A stretch of 64,000 nucleotides of DNA from Achromobacter ruhlandii (lineage in GTDB: Bacteria; Pseudomonadota; Gammaproteobacteria; Burkholderiales; Burkholderiaceae_B), in the NCBI RefSeq assembly GCF_902859695.1, contig NZ_CADIJL010000001.1:248001-312000 (forward strand), given 5' to 3'. A program made the translations under genes and the position numbers. A model generated the notes under the pieces. It was not told where the DNA came from. It saw only the letters and a program-made list of their open reading frames with translations, and did no database searches. Each line of letters opens with the position of its first letter. Within the stretch, counting starts at the first letter, position 1. This document shows positions 1 through 8,591 of the stretch, one piece after another.

Positions 1-291
1 CGGCTGTCGCGCCAGGCCGAGCGCATGGAGCGCGACCAGAACATCGCCATCGAGACGCTGGCGCTTTTCATCCGCTACTACCTGACCGTCAGCACGCCGG
101 TTCCCGAAGCGCACCAAGACGCGGCCCGTGCTCAGGGCAAGGCGCGCTTCGAGCAGTTCACCGAGCAGCTTGGCCGCCACCTGATGCGCGGACGCAGCCT
201 GGTGCGCGACGTGGTGGAGGAACTGCACCCCGACCCGATGCGGATGGAGGACGCCGCCGCAGCGGCTCAGGCGCGGGAGCGTGCGTCATGA
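1..291 (+). CDS. CopG-like ICE protein, C-terminal part (5' truncated by window)
   Basis: The reading frame is open from base 1, so the first in-frame ATG (25) is probably internal and the N-terminal ribbon-helix-helix part would lie to the left. The visible residues are mostly helical and charged (QAERMERDQNIAIETLALFI), with no catalytic motif. It ends in an ATGA overlap with trbB. In Tn4371-type elements a small CopG-family gene sits between traG and trbB, and this C-terminus agrees with my memory of that gene. The DNA-binding part cannot be seen, so the regulator role rests on context. Confidence 0.7.
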   Translation, partial: RLSRQAERMERDQNIAIETLALFIRYYLTVSTPVPEAHQDAARAQGKARFEQFTEQLGRHLMRGRSLVRDVVEELHPDPMRMEDAAAAAQARERAS

Positions 292-1346
292 GTGCCGTTC
301 CCCAATCCATGAGTGCCACGTCGCTCGACCGGCGCATCCAGATGCTGCGCACGGCAATGGGGCCGCTAATCGCCACCGCGCTCGAAGACCCCGACGTGGT
401 GGAAATCATGCTCAACCCCGACCGCACCCTTTGGGTGGATCGCCTGTCGTCGGGCCGCGCGCCTATGGGCGTGGAGCTGCCCGAAGCCGATGGCGAGCGA
501 ATCATCCGCCTGGTCGCGACCCACGTCGGCGCGGAGGTGCATCGCGGCCAGCCGCTGCTGTCCGCCGAACTGCCCGAAACCGGCGAACGCTTCGAGGGCA
601 TCTTGCCGCCCGCCGCGCCGGGGCCGGCCTTCGCGCTGCGCAAGCGCGCCATCGGCGTGATCCCGCTGGAGCGGTACGTCGTGGACGGAATGATGACCGC
701 CGCCCAGGCAGGCTTTCTGGTGCGCGCCGTGCGCGAGCGCCAGAACGTCTTGATCGCCGGGGCCACCAGCAGCGGCAAGACGACCTTGGCGAACGCGCTG
801 TTGGCCGAGATAGCCGCCACCGGCGACCGCGTACTGGTGCTCGAAGACACCGTGGAACTGCAATGCGTCGCCCGCGACCACGTGCCGCTACGCACGCGCT
901 CCGGCGTGGTGTCCATGACCGAGCTGGTGCGCTCATCCATGCGCCTGCGGCCTGATCGCGTCGTCGTCGGCGAGGTGCGCGGAGCCGAGGCACTAGATCT
1001 CATCAAGGTGTGGGGCACAGGCCATCCCGGCGGCATCGCCACGATCCACGCCGGTTCCGCGCTGGGCGCGCTGCTGCGCATGGAGCAACTGATTCTCGAA
1101 GTGGCGGTGAACCCGCCGCGTGCGCTGATCGCCGAGGCGGTCAACGTGGTGATCCACATCGCCGGGCGCGGACGGAAGCGCCGCATCGAGAGCATCGCCC
1201 GCGTCGTCGGCTTCGACGGCGTTGGCTACCAACTGGCGGATGCGATGGACACGCCGTTTCCCGAGCTGTCGCCAGTTCCCGATGCCGCATCCGCTGCGGC
1301 GACTTCCTCATCCCCGTCCCTCAATCCCTCTGGAGAACTGCCATGA
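288..1346 (+). CDS. trbB: TrbB, conjugation secretion ATPase (VirB11 type)
   Basis: Hexameric cytoplasmic traffic ATPase that powers assembly and substrate passage in the mating-pair-formation type IV secretion system. The 352-residue protein has Walker A GATSSGKTT at about residues 157-165, an acidic Asp box (LVLEDTVEL), a Walker B-like VVVGEVRG near 225-232 and a His box GHPGGIATIHA near 245-255, the standard VirB11/PilT order. The last 40 residues are Ala/Ser/Pro-rich and probably unstructured. The start overlaps the stop of the upstream gene (ATGA) and the stop overlaps trbC, so translation is probably coupled along the operon. Confidence 0.95.
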   Translation: MSAVPQSMSATSLDRRIQMLRTAMGPLIATALEDPDVVEIMLNPDRTLWVDRLSSGRAPMGVELPEADGERIIRLVATHVGAEVHRGQPLLSAELPETGERFEGILPPAAPGPAFALRKRAIGVIPLERYVVDGMMTAAQAGFLVRAVRERQNVLIAGATSSGKTTLANALLAEIAATGDRVLVLEDTVELQCVARDHVPLRTRSGVVSMTELVRSSMRLRPDRVVVGEVRGAEALDLIKVWGTGHPGGIATIHAGSALGALLRMEQLILEVAVNPPRALIAEAVNVVIHIAGRGRKRRIESIARVVGFDGVGYQLADAMDTPFPELSPVPDAASAAATSSSPSLNPSGELP

Positions 1347-1729
1347 CGCACGCCCATGCCTTCCGTGTTTCCGTAAATCCGCCTTCGCACCTGTCCATCC
1401 TCGCGCGGCTGCGCTGCCTGGGCCGCCCTGCGGGGCAAGGGCTGCTGCTGGCCGCGCTGCTGCTGTTCCTGGCCGGAACCGCGCAGGCCGCCGGTTCCTC
1501 GATGCCGTGGGAAGGCCCGCTGCAATCCATCCTCGAATCCATCCAGGGGCCGGTGGCACGCATCGTGGCCGTCATCATCATCATCGCCACGGGCCTCGCG
1601 CTGGCCTTCGGCGACACGTCGGGCGGTTTCCGCAAGCTGATCCAGATCGTGTTCGGCCTGTCCATCGCGTTCGCGGCTTCGAGCTTCTTCCTATCGTTCT
1701 TTTCGTTCTCGGGCGGGGCTGTCGTATGA
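1343..1729 (+). CDS. trbC: TrbC, conjugative pilin precursor (VirB2 type)
   Basis: Pilin subunit of the conjugative pilus. The 128-residue product has a long signal-like N-terminus with a hydrophobic core ending at AQAAG (around residue 50), then two strongly hydrophobic segments (about 70-88 and 100-120) separated by a short polar turn. This is the two-helix layout of VirB2/TrbC pilins. The start at 1343 was chosen because it overlaps the trbB stop (ATGA) and follows GGAGAACTGCC. The ORF extends further upstream, but only inside trbB. In RP4 TrbC is cyclised; that is unknown here. Confidence 0.9.
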   Translation: MTHAHAFRVSVNPPSHLSILARLRCLGRPAGQGLLLAALLLFLAGTAQAAGSSMPWEGPLQSILESIQGPVARIVAVIIIIATGLALAFGDTSGGFRKLIQIVFGLSIAFAASSFFLSFFSFSGGAVV

Positions 1730-1998
1730 GCGCCCCGGATAGCTTCGCAGCCGGGTTCGAGGTGCCGCTGCATCGCTCGCTCACCGAGCCGATCTTGCTG
1801 GGCGGCGCACCGCGCACCGTGGCGATTGCCAACGGGACGCTGGCCGCCGCCGTCGGGCTGGGCCTGCAACTGTGGATTCCGGGCGTCGTGCTTTGGATCG
1901 TCGGCCATTCGCTGGCGGTATGGGGTGCGCGCGTCGATCCGCAGTTCATGGCCGTGTTCGCCCGGCACATCAAACACCGCCCGCTGCTGGACGTGTGA
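1726..1998 (+). CDS. trbD: TrbD, inner-membrane T4SS protein (VirB3 type)
   Basis: Small (90 residues) inner-membrane component of the mating-pair apparatus that works beside the TrbE ATPase. The N-terminal FEVPLHRSLTEPILLGG is the typical VirB3/TrbD opening. One or two membrane segments follow (about 33-62), then a basic tail (FARHIKHRP). It overlaps trbC by four bases and is followed 10 bp later by trbE. In related systems VirB3 and VirB4 are sometimes fused, which fits this order. Confidence 0.9.
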   Translation: MSAPDSFAAGFEVPLHRSLTEPILLGGAPRTVAIANGTLAAAVGLGLQLWIPGVVLWIVGHSLAVWGARVDPQFMAVFARHIKHRPLLDV

Positions 1999-2008
1999 GG
2001 GGGCCGCC

Positions 2009-4462
2009 ATGCTGAACCTCGCCGAATACCGCCAGCGGCCCGCGCTGCTCGCCGACTGGCTGCCCTGGGCCGGACTGGTCGCGCCGGGTGTCGTCTTGAA
2101 CAAGGACGGCAGTTTCCAGCGCACGGCCCGGTTTCGCGGGCCTGACCTCGACAGTGCAACGCAAGGCGAGCTGATCGCCACGTCGGCGCGCTTGAACAAC
2201 GCGCTGCGCCGGCTGGGTTCGGGCTGGGCGCTGTTCATCGAGGCCGAGCGCCGCGCCGCCGCCGACTACCCGCACTCGGACTTTTCCGAGCCGCTTTCGT
2301 GGCTGGTGGACGAAGAACGCCGCTCGGCCTTCGAGGATACCGGCCACCACTTCGAGAGCGGCTATCACCTGACGCTGGTGTACCTGCCGCCCGAGGAATC
2401 GCGCGCCCGAGCCGCCAAGATGCTCTACGAGAACACGCCGACGAGTGGCGTGGACTGGCGCGAGCGGCTGCAAGCCTTCGTCGCGGAAACGGATCGCGTC
2501 TTCGACCTGCTCGATGGCGTGATGCCGGAAATCGCCTGGCTGGACGACGCGCAGACTCTGACCTATTTGCATTCGACTATCTCGACGCGGCGCTTTCGCG
2601 TCGGCGTGCCCGAGGTGCCTTTCCACATCGACGCGCTGCTGACCGACTCGCCGCTGGTCGGTGGCTTGGCGCCCATGCTGGGCGACCGGCACCTGCGTGT
2701 GGTGTCGGTGCGGGGCTTCCCGACCTCGACCTGGCCGGGGATTCTGGACGACCTCAACCGCCTGGGATTTGGGTATCGCTGGAGTACGCGCTTTCTGTGC
2801 CTGGATAAATCCGAGGCGGAAAAAGAACTCGCCCGCCTGCGCCGTCAGTGGTTTGCCAAGCGCAAGAACGTCATTGCGCTGCTGCGCGAAACGATCTTCC
2901 AGCAGGAAAGCCCGCTGGTCGATACCGACGCGAACAACAAGGCCGCCGACGCTGATGCCGCCTTGCAGGAGCTGGGCAGCGATCAAGTCGCCTTCGGCTA
3001 CCTGACGGCGACCGTCACCGTCACGGACGAGGACGCCGGCGCAGCCGACGAGAAGCTGCGCATGGTGGAGCGCGTCATCCAGGGCCGGGGCTTTGTCACC
3101 ATCCCCGAAACGCTCAATGCCGTGGATGCGTGGCTGTCCTCGCTCCCCGGCAACGCCTACGCCAACGTGCGCCAGCCCATCGTCTCGACGCTGAACCTGG
3201 CGCACATGATGCCGGTGTCGGCGGTATGGGCCGGGCCGGAGAAGAACGACCACCTGGGCGGCCCGCCGCTGATCGTCACACGCACCGATGGCGCGACGCC
3301 GTTCCGGCTGGTGACGCACATCGGCGACGTGGGCCACACGCTGGTCGCCGGCCCGACCGGCATGGGCAAGTCGGTCTTGCTCGCCACGCTGGCGATGCAG
3401 TTCCGCCGCTATCGCGGCTCGCGCATCTTCGCCTTCGACATGGGGCGCTCGATGCGCGCCACCATCCTCGGGCTGGGCGGCGAGCACTACGACCTGAGCA
3501 TGGATGGCGAAATCGCCTTCCAGCCGCTCGCCCGCATCGACCGCGAGGGCTACCGCACCTGGGCCGCCGAATGGATCGAGGGGCGCTTGCTGCACGAAGG
3601 CGTGGCGGTCGGCCCGGACGAGAAGGCGGCCATCTGGTCGGCACTCGGCAGCCTTGCCGGTGCGCCGGTGGAGCAGCGCACGATGACCGGGCTGTCCGTG
3701 CTGTTGCAGAGCAATGCGCTGCGCCAGGCGCTCGCGCCGTATGTGCTCGGCGGCGCGCACGGCAAGCTGCTGGATGCCGATCACGACCGGCTGGGCATGG
3801 CCGACGTGCAGGGTTTCGAGATGGAGGAGCTGATGCACAGCAAGGCCGCCGTCATGGCCGTGCTGCATTACCTCTTTGCGCGTTTCGATGAACGCTTTGA
3901 CGGTGCGCCCACGCTGCTGATCCTCGATGAAGCGTGGCTGTTCCTCGATGACCCCGTGTTTGCCGCGCGCATCCGGCAGTGGCTCAAGACGCTTCGCAAG
4001 AAGAACGTCAGCGTCATCTTCGCCACACAGTCGCTTGCGGACATCAAGGATTCGAGCATCGCGCCCGCGATCATCGAAAGCTGTGCAAGCCGCATCTTCC
4101 TGCCGAACCCGCAGGCGACCGAGCCGCAGATTCGCACGATCTACGAAGGCTTCGGCCTAAATTCGCGGCAGATCGAGATCGTCGCCACCGCGCAGCCCAA
4201 GCGCGACTACTACTACCAATCCCGCCTCGGCAACCGCCTATTCGACCTCGACCTGGGGCCGGCAGCGTTGGCGTTTGCGGGCGCTTCCACGCCGCAAGAC
4301 CAGCGCGACATAGACCGCGTGCTGCTGGACGCCGGCACGCCTGGCTTCGCGGGCGCCTGGCTGCGCCATCGCGGCCTCGATTGGGCGGCTGACCTGCTGC
4401 CCTCGTTCCCCGGCCTCGCGCCGGGTTCCTTCGCTGACCACCCACAGGAGATCCTGCCATGA
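2009..4462 (+). CDS. trbE: TrbE, conjugation ATPase (VirB4 type)
   Basis: Largest ATPase of the type IV secretion system (817 residues), acting at the inner membrane in pilus biogenesis and transfer. Walker A GPTGMGKSV lies near residues 449-457 and Walker B TLLILDEAW ends in Asp640-Glu641. The C-terminal FATQSLADI and the SCASRIFLPNP block are typical of CagE/TrbE/VirB4. The start at 2009 was chosen because it opens MLNLAEYRQRP after GAGGGGGCC, 10 bp past the trbD stop; longer versions would run back through trbD. The stop overlaps trbJ (ATGA). Confidence 0.95.
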   Translation: MLNLAEYRQRPALLADWLPWAGLVAPGVVLNKDGSFQRTARFRGPDLDSATQGELIATSARLNNALRRLGSGWALFIEAERRAAADYPHSDFSEPLSWLVDEERRSAFEDTGHHFESGYHLTLVYLPPEESRARAAKMLYENTPTSGVDWRERLQAFVAETDRVFDLLDGVMPEIAWLDDAQTLTYLHSTISTRRFRVGVPEVPFHIDALLTDSPLVGGLAPMLGDRHLRVVSVRGFPTSTWPGILDDLNRLGFGYRWSTRFLCLDKSEAEKELARLRRQWFAKRKNVIALLRETIFQQESPLVDTDANNKAADADAALQELGSDQVAFGYLTATVTVTDEDAGAADEKLRMVERVIQGRGFVTIPETLNAVDAWLSSLPGNAYANVRQPIVSTLNLAHMMPVSAVWAGPEKNDHLGGPPLIVTRTDGATPFRLVTHIGDVGHTLVAGPTGMGKSVLLATLAMQFRRYRGSRIFAFDMGRSMRATILGLGGEHYDLSMDGEIAFQPLARIDREGYRTWAAEWIEGRLLHEGVAVGPDEKAAIWSALGSLAGAPVEQRTMTGLSVLLQSNALRQALAPYVLGGAHGKLLDADHDRLGMADVQGFEMEELMHSKAAVMAVLHYLFARFDERFDGAPTLLILDEAWLFLDDPVFAARIRQWLKTLRKKNVSVIFATQSLADIKDSSIAPAIIESCASRIFLPNPQATEPQIRTIYEGFGLNSRQIEIVATAQPKRDYYYQSRLGNRLFDLDLGPAALAFAGASTPQDQRDIDRVLLDAGTPGFAGAWLRHRGLDWAADLLPSFPGLAPGSFADHPQEILP

Positions 4463-5184
4463 AGAAGCGCCTTGTCGCCGCTGCCATCGCGGCCATGCTT
4501 TGCACCGCCACTGCCCATGCGCAATGGGTCGTGATCGACCCCACCAACCTCGTGCAGAACACGATGACCGCGATCCGCACGCTGGAGCAGATCAACAACC
4601 AGATTCGCCAGCTCCAGAACGAAGCGCAAATGCTGATGAACCAGGCGCGCAACCTCGCCAGCCTGCCGTCCAGCGTGGTCGGCCAGTTGCGCGCCAACCT
4701 GGCGACGACCGAGCGGCTGATCGCCCAGGCCCGAGGCTTGGCCTACGACGTGACGAATCTGGATCGGGAGTTTGCCCGCCTGTACCCGGAGCAGTACGCC
4801 GCCACCGTCAGCGGCGACCAGATGTACCGCGATGCCCAGGAGCGGTGGAAGAACACGCTCAACGGCTTGCAGACCACCATGCAGATGCAGGCGCAGGTGT
4901 CGCAGAACCTGGGCGAAGACGAAAGCGTGCTGGCCGATCTGGTTGGCAAGAGCCAGTCGGCGCAAGGCGCGTTGCAGGCGATGCAGGCCACGAACCAGTT
5001 GCTCGCCTTGCAGGCCAAGCAGTCGATCCAGTCGCAGCGGCTCCAGATCACGCAAGACCGGGCCGCCTCGCTGGAACTGGCGCGGCAGGCGGCGGCGACC
5101 GAGCGCGCCCGCGAAGTGCGGCGGCGCTTCCTCGGGGAAGGCACGCCGTACACGCCGCAGTCCGTCAACTTCTACCGCGACTGA
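4459..5184 (+). CDS. trbJ: TrbJ, periplasmic mating-pair protein (VirB5 type)
   Basis: 241-residue exported protein with a clear signal peptide (basic MKKR, hydrophobic core, cleavage near AHA|QW at 21-22). The mature part is Gln/Asn/Ala-rich and predicted coiled coil throughout (for example LEQINNQIRQLQNEAQML), as in VirB5/TrbJ proteins that sit at the pilus tip and contact recipients. In RP4 trbJ precedes trbK and trbL, and the same order is seen here. Start and stop are supported by the ATGA overlap with trbE. Confidence 0.9.
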   Translation: MKKRLVAAAIAAMLCTATAHAQWVVIDPTNLVQNTMTAIRTLEQINNQIRQLQNEAQMLMNQARNLASLPSSVVGQLRANLATTERLIAQARGLAYDVTNLDREFARLYPEQYAATVSGDQMYRDAQERWKNTLNGLQTTMQMQAQVSQNLGEDESVLADLVGKSQSAQGALQAMQATNQLLALQAKQSIQSQRLQITQDRAASLELARQAAATERAREVRRRFLGEGTPYTPQSVNFYRD

Positions 5185-5195
5185 CGGGGGCCGAC

Positions 5196-5516
5196 ATGCG
5201 ATGCGTCCTCGTCCTTGGTGCCGTGCTGCTGGCCGCTTGCGGCGAGCAGCCGGCCGACAACCTCGCCGATGCCCTGGCTGCCGACCCCGCGCGGCTCAAG
5301 GCGTTGCGCGCGCAATGCGCGGCCGACCGGGAGGCCACGGGCGAGGACGCTTGCCGCGCCGCCGCCGAAGCCTTCCGGCGGCGCTTCTTTTCCGGCGAGG
5401 CCGGGCCGGATGAATACCGGACGCTGGCCGACATGCCGCCGATCCCGCCCAGCTTCGAGGAACCGGCCGATGGCACCGCGCCGGCCTTGCCCGCCGCCCC
5501 GGAGGGCACGCCATGA
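5196..5516 (+). CDS. trbK: TrbK-like entry-exclusion lipoprotein
   Basis: Small (106 residues) predicted lipoprotein: the N-terminus MRCVLVLGAVLLAAC ends in a lipobox (LLAAC, acylated Cys15), followed by a short charged, Ala-rich mature part and a Pro-rich tail. Its place between trbJ and trbL matches trbK, whose product blocks redundant transfer into cells already carrying the element. No catalytic residues are visible. The name rests on position, size and lipobox, because TrbK sequences diverge strongly. The start at 5196 lies 12 bp after trbJ; the stop overlaps trbL. Confidence 0.75.
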   Translation: MRCVLVLGAVLLAACGEQPADNLADALAADPARLKALRAQCAADREATGEDACRAAAEAFRRRFFSGEAGPDEYRTLADMPPIPPSFEEPADGTAPALPAAPEGTP

Positions 5517-6883
5517 ATGACGTGACCATCATCGACCAGTTCCTCAACACCTTCGCCACCTACATCGACTCGGGTTTCGGGCTGCTGCGCGGCGAAGTGG
5601 CGTTCCTCACGGCCACGCTGATCGTCATCGACATGACGATCGCCGGGCTGTATTGGGCCATGAGCCACGCTACCGGCCAGGGCGATGACGTGATCGCCAA
5701 GCTGCTGCGCAAGGTGCTTTACGTCGGTGCCTTCGCCTACATCCTCAACAACTTCAACTGGCTGGCCAGCATCGTGTTCCGCTCGTTCGCTGGGCTGGGC
5801 ATCACCGCCACCGGCTCGTCCATCACGATGGAGAACTTCTTGCAGCCGGGCCGGCTCGCGAAGACCGGCATCGACGCCGGGGCGCCGATTCTGGAGCAGA
5901 TCGGCGAGATGGCCGGCTTCCCCGAGGTGTTCGTGAACCTCGACCCCATCGTGGTGATGTTCCTCGCGTGGCTGGTCGTGGTGCTGTGCTTCTTCGTGCT
6001 GGCGATCCAGCTTTTCATCACGCTGATCGAGTTCAAGCTGACCACGCTCGCCGGGTTCGTGCTGGTGCCGTTCGCGCTGTGGAACAAGACCAGCTTTCTC
6101 GCCGAGAAGGTGCTGGGCAATGTCGTGGCCGCCGGTATCAAGGTCCTGGTGCTGGCCGTGATCGTCGGCATCGGCTCGGGCCTGTTCTCGCAGTTCCAAG
6201 TCCATCCCGCCGAACCGAACATCGACCACGCGCTGGTCATCATGCTGGCCTCGCTCACCTTGCTGGCGCTCGGGATCTTCGGCCCTGGCATCGCCACGGG
6301 CCTCGTGTCCGGTGCGCCCCAACTCGGCGCAGGCGCGATGGCCGGCGCCGCCGTCGGTGCAGCCGGAACCGCAGTGGCTGTCGGTGCCGCCGCGACGGGC
6401 GTGGGCGGTGCGGTGGCCGCTGGTGCTCGCATGGCACCGGCCGCCGCCAAGCTGGCCGGCAGCGGCGCGCGTGCCGCCACGTCGGCGGCTGGCAGCGCGA
6501 AGTCGGCGTTCCAGGCGGGTTCCGCAGCAGCAGGCGGCGGTGCCAAAGGCGCGATGGCGGGCTTGGGCAACGTCGCCAAGACCGGCGCGCAGTCTGCCGG
6601 ACGCGCAGCCGCATCCCGCGCTTCCGCTGCCGGGCAGCGCATGGCCGCGCCGTTCCGCGCGGGCTGGAATGGCGACGCCGGCGCGTCAGCCGGCCAGGCC
6701 GCCACCAGCGAAGCCCCCGCAGGCGCTGCCGCTGCACAGCCCTCCGAGCAGCCCGCCTGGGCCAAGCGGCTGCAACGCCGCCAGCAACTCACCCAGGCCG
6801 CGACCACCACCGCCCACACGCTCCGCGGTGGCGATGGCGGCGGCTCCGGCCAGGGGCCGAGCCTGCGCGATTCCGATTCATAA
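5513..6883 (+). CDS. trbL: TrbL, polytopic T4SS membrane protein (VirB6 type)
   Basis: 456-residue inner-membrane channel component. The N-terminal two-thirds carry about six hydrophobic segments, clustered around residues 30-55, 65-90, 145-190 and 205-275. The last ~180 residues are extremely Ala/Gly-rich (repeated GAA/AAG tracts) and probably disordered, which is usual for TrbL of Tn4371-type elements. The ATG overlaps the trbK stop. The monotonous tail also produces long ORFs in other frames, which are shadows. Confidence 0.92.
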   Translation: MNDVTIIDQFLNTFATYIDSGFGLLRGEVAFLTATLIVIDMTIAGLYWAMSHATGQGDDVIAKLLRKVLYVGAFAYILNNFNWLASIVFRSFAGLGITATGSSITMENFLQPGRLAKTGIDAGAPILEQIGEMAGFPEVFVNLDPIVVMFLAWLVVVLCFFVLAIQLFITLIEFKLTTLAGFVLVPFALWNKTSFLAEKVLGNVVAAGIKVLVLAVIVGIGSGLFSQFQVHPAEPNIDHALVIMLASLTLLALGIFGPGIATGLVSGAPQLGAGAMAGAAVGAAGTAVAVGAAATGVGGAVAAGARMAPAAAKLAGSGARAATSAAGSAKSAFQAGSAAAGGGAKGAMAGLGNVAKTGAQSAGRAAASRASAAGQRMAAPFRAGWNGDAGASAGQAATSEAPAGAAAAQPSEQPAWAKRLQRRQQLTQAATTTAHTLRGGDGGGSGQGPSLRDSDS

Positions 6884-6895
6884 GGAGAACTGACC

Positions 6896-7600
6896 ATGCG
6901 ATTCAAGAAACCGCAGGTGCGCTACGCCGACACGCCGCAGCCTGCCACGCCGTACCAAGCTGCCGGCCAGGTGTGGGACGACCGTATCGGCTCGCCGCGC
7001 GTGCAGGCGAAGAACTGGCGCCTGATGGCCTTCGGCTGCCTGACGCTCGCGCTGCTGATGGCCGGCGGCCTGGTGTGGCGCTCGGCGCAGTCCATCGTCA
7101 CGCCCTACGTCGTGGAGGTGGACAACGCGGGCCAGGTGCGCGCAGTGGGTGAAGCCGCCACGCCGTACCGGCCGGGCGATGCGCAGACGGCGCACCACAT
7201 CGCGCGCTTCGTGACGCTGGTGCGCTCGCTGTCCATCGACCCCATCGTCGTCCGCCAGAACTGGCTCGACGCCTACGACTACACGACCGACAAGGGCGCA
7301 GCCGTGCTCAACGATTACGCGCGGGTCAACGACCCGTTCGCGCGCATCGGAAAGGAGTCGGTGACGGTGCAGATCACCAGCGTCGTGCGCGCCAGCGACA
7401 CGTCTTTCAACGTGCGCTGGACGGAACGGCGCTACGTCAACGGCGCCGCGGCGGGCCTGGAGCGGTGGACGGCGGTGGTGTCCATCGTGCTCCAGCCGCC
7501 GCGCACCGAAGAACGCCTGCGCAAGAACCCGCTAGGCATCTACGTCAACGGCCTGTCGTGGAGCCGTGAACTGGATTCTTCCGAAGGAGCAAAACCATGA
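6896..7600 (+). CDS. trbF: TrbF, inner-membrane T4SS protein (VirB8 type)
   Basis: 234-residue bitopic protein: about 37 cytoplasmic residues, one membrane segment near 38-58 (FGCLTLALLMAGGLVW), then a periplasmic VirB8-like domain ending in FNVRWTERRYVNG and the typical NPLGIYVNGLSWSREL. It nucleates assembly of the core complex between the TrbE/TrbB ATPases and TrbG/TrbI. AAGGAGAACTGACC precedes the ATG, 12 bp after the trbL stop. The stop overlaps trbG. Confidence 0.93.
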   Translation: MRFKKPQVRYADTPQPATPYQAAGQVWDDRIGSPRVQAKNWRLMAFGCLTLALLMAGGLVWRSAQSIVTPYVVEVDNAGQVRAVGEAATPYRPGDAQTAHHIARFVTLVRSLSIDPIVVRQNWLDAYDYTTDKGAAVLNDYARVNDPFARIGKESVTVQITSVVRASDTSFNVRWTERRYVNGAAAGLERWTAVVSIVLQPPRTEERLRKNPLGIYVNGLSWSRELDSSEGAKP

Positions 7601-8589
7601 ATGATCTTTTCCGTAAATCCGCCTTGTCGTTGATCGTGCTGGCCCTCGCGGGCTGCGCCACGCAGGGCAAGCCGCCGCCGACCATCTCACTCGATGAGCC
7701 GGTGCAGGCCCAGCCGCTGCCCGAGCCGCCCGCGCCGGTGGAGGTGGTGGCCGTGCCCGAGGTGCTGCCGATGCCGGCGCAGTTGATGCCGGCTCCCGAA
7801 GCCGAGGACGCCAAGCCCGCGCCTGAACCTGCCGACGAGAAGGTGCGCGTCTCGCGGGCCAATACCGAGGCGCGCGTCGCGCCCACGCGCGAGGGCTATG
7901 TCAACGCGATTCAGGTGTGGCCCTTCACCGATGGCGCGCTCTATCAGGTCTATGCGGCCGTGGGCCGCGTGACCGTGGTTTCGCTCCAGCCGGGCGAGGA
8001 ACTGGTGACGGTGGCCGCCGGCGATACGGTGCGCTGGATCGTGGGCGACACATCCAGCGGCAGCGGTGCCGACTTGCGCGTCAACGTGCTGGTGAAGCCC
8101 ATTCGGTCGGGCCTGAAAACCAATCTGGTCATCACCACCAGCCGCAGGACGTACCTGCTGGAGCTGACTTCCACGGAAAAGACGTGGATGGCGTCGGTTT
8201 CCTGGGAGTACCCGCGCGACCGGATGCTGGCCTTGCAGCGCCAGGCGCAGGCGGCCAGCGCCGCCGCGCCGGTCGATAGCGGCCTGTCGCTGGAGAACCT
8301 GCGCTTCCGCTACGCGATCAGCGGCAGCAATCCGCCGTGGAAGCCGCTGCGCGCCTTCGACGACGGGCAGAAGGTCTATATCCAGTTTCCCGCAGGCATC
8401 GCGCAGGGCGATCTTCCGCCGCTGTTCGTGATCGGGGCCGAAGGCGACGGCCAACTGGTGAACTACCGCTTCCGCTCGCCGTACTACATCGTGGATCGCC
8501 TGTTTGGCGCGGCCGAGCTGCGCCTGGGCGGCGACAAGAGCGACGTGGTGCGGATCGAGCGCACGGACGGCGTGGCACGGAGGAACTGA
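7597..8589 (+). CDS. trbG: TrbG, outer-membrane core lipoprotein (VirB9 type)
   Basis: 330-residue component of the outer-membrane core complex. The lipoprotein signal ends in LALAGC (Cys at about residue 20), followed by a Pro/Glu/Ala-rich linker (to about 85) and a VirB9/CagX domain. The domain contains YQVYAAVGRVTVVSLQPGEE and, near the C-terminus, FRSPYYIVDRLFGAAELRLG, the conserved end of TrbG/VirB9. A separate VirB7 lipoprotein is not seen, and the lipidated TrbG may make one unnecessary (inference). It overlaps trbF by four bases. Confidence 0.93.
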   Translation: MNDLFRKSALSLIVLALAGCATQGKPPPTISLDEPVQAQPLPEPPAPVEVVAVPEVLPMPAQLMPAPEAEDAKPAPEPADEKVRVSRANTEARVAPTREGYVNAIQVWPFTDGALYQVYAAVGRVTVVSLQPGEELVTVAAGDTVRWIVGDTSSGSGADLRVNVLVKPIRSGLKTNLVITTSRRTYLLELTSTEKTWMASVSWEYPRDRMLALQRQAQAASAAAPVDSGLSLENLRFRYAISGSNPPWKPLRAFDDGQKVYIQFPAGIAQGDLPPLFVIGAEGDGQLVNYRFRSPYYIVDRLFGAAELRLGGDKSDVVRIERTDGVARRN

Positions 8590-8591
8590 CC

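Noticed and set aside
1970..3868. 632-codon minus-strand frame over trbE
   Set aside because: Shadow of trbE; no family resemblance and no start signal.
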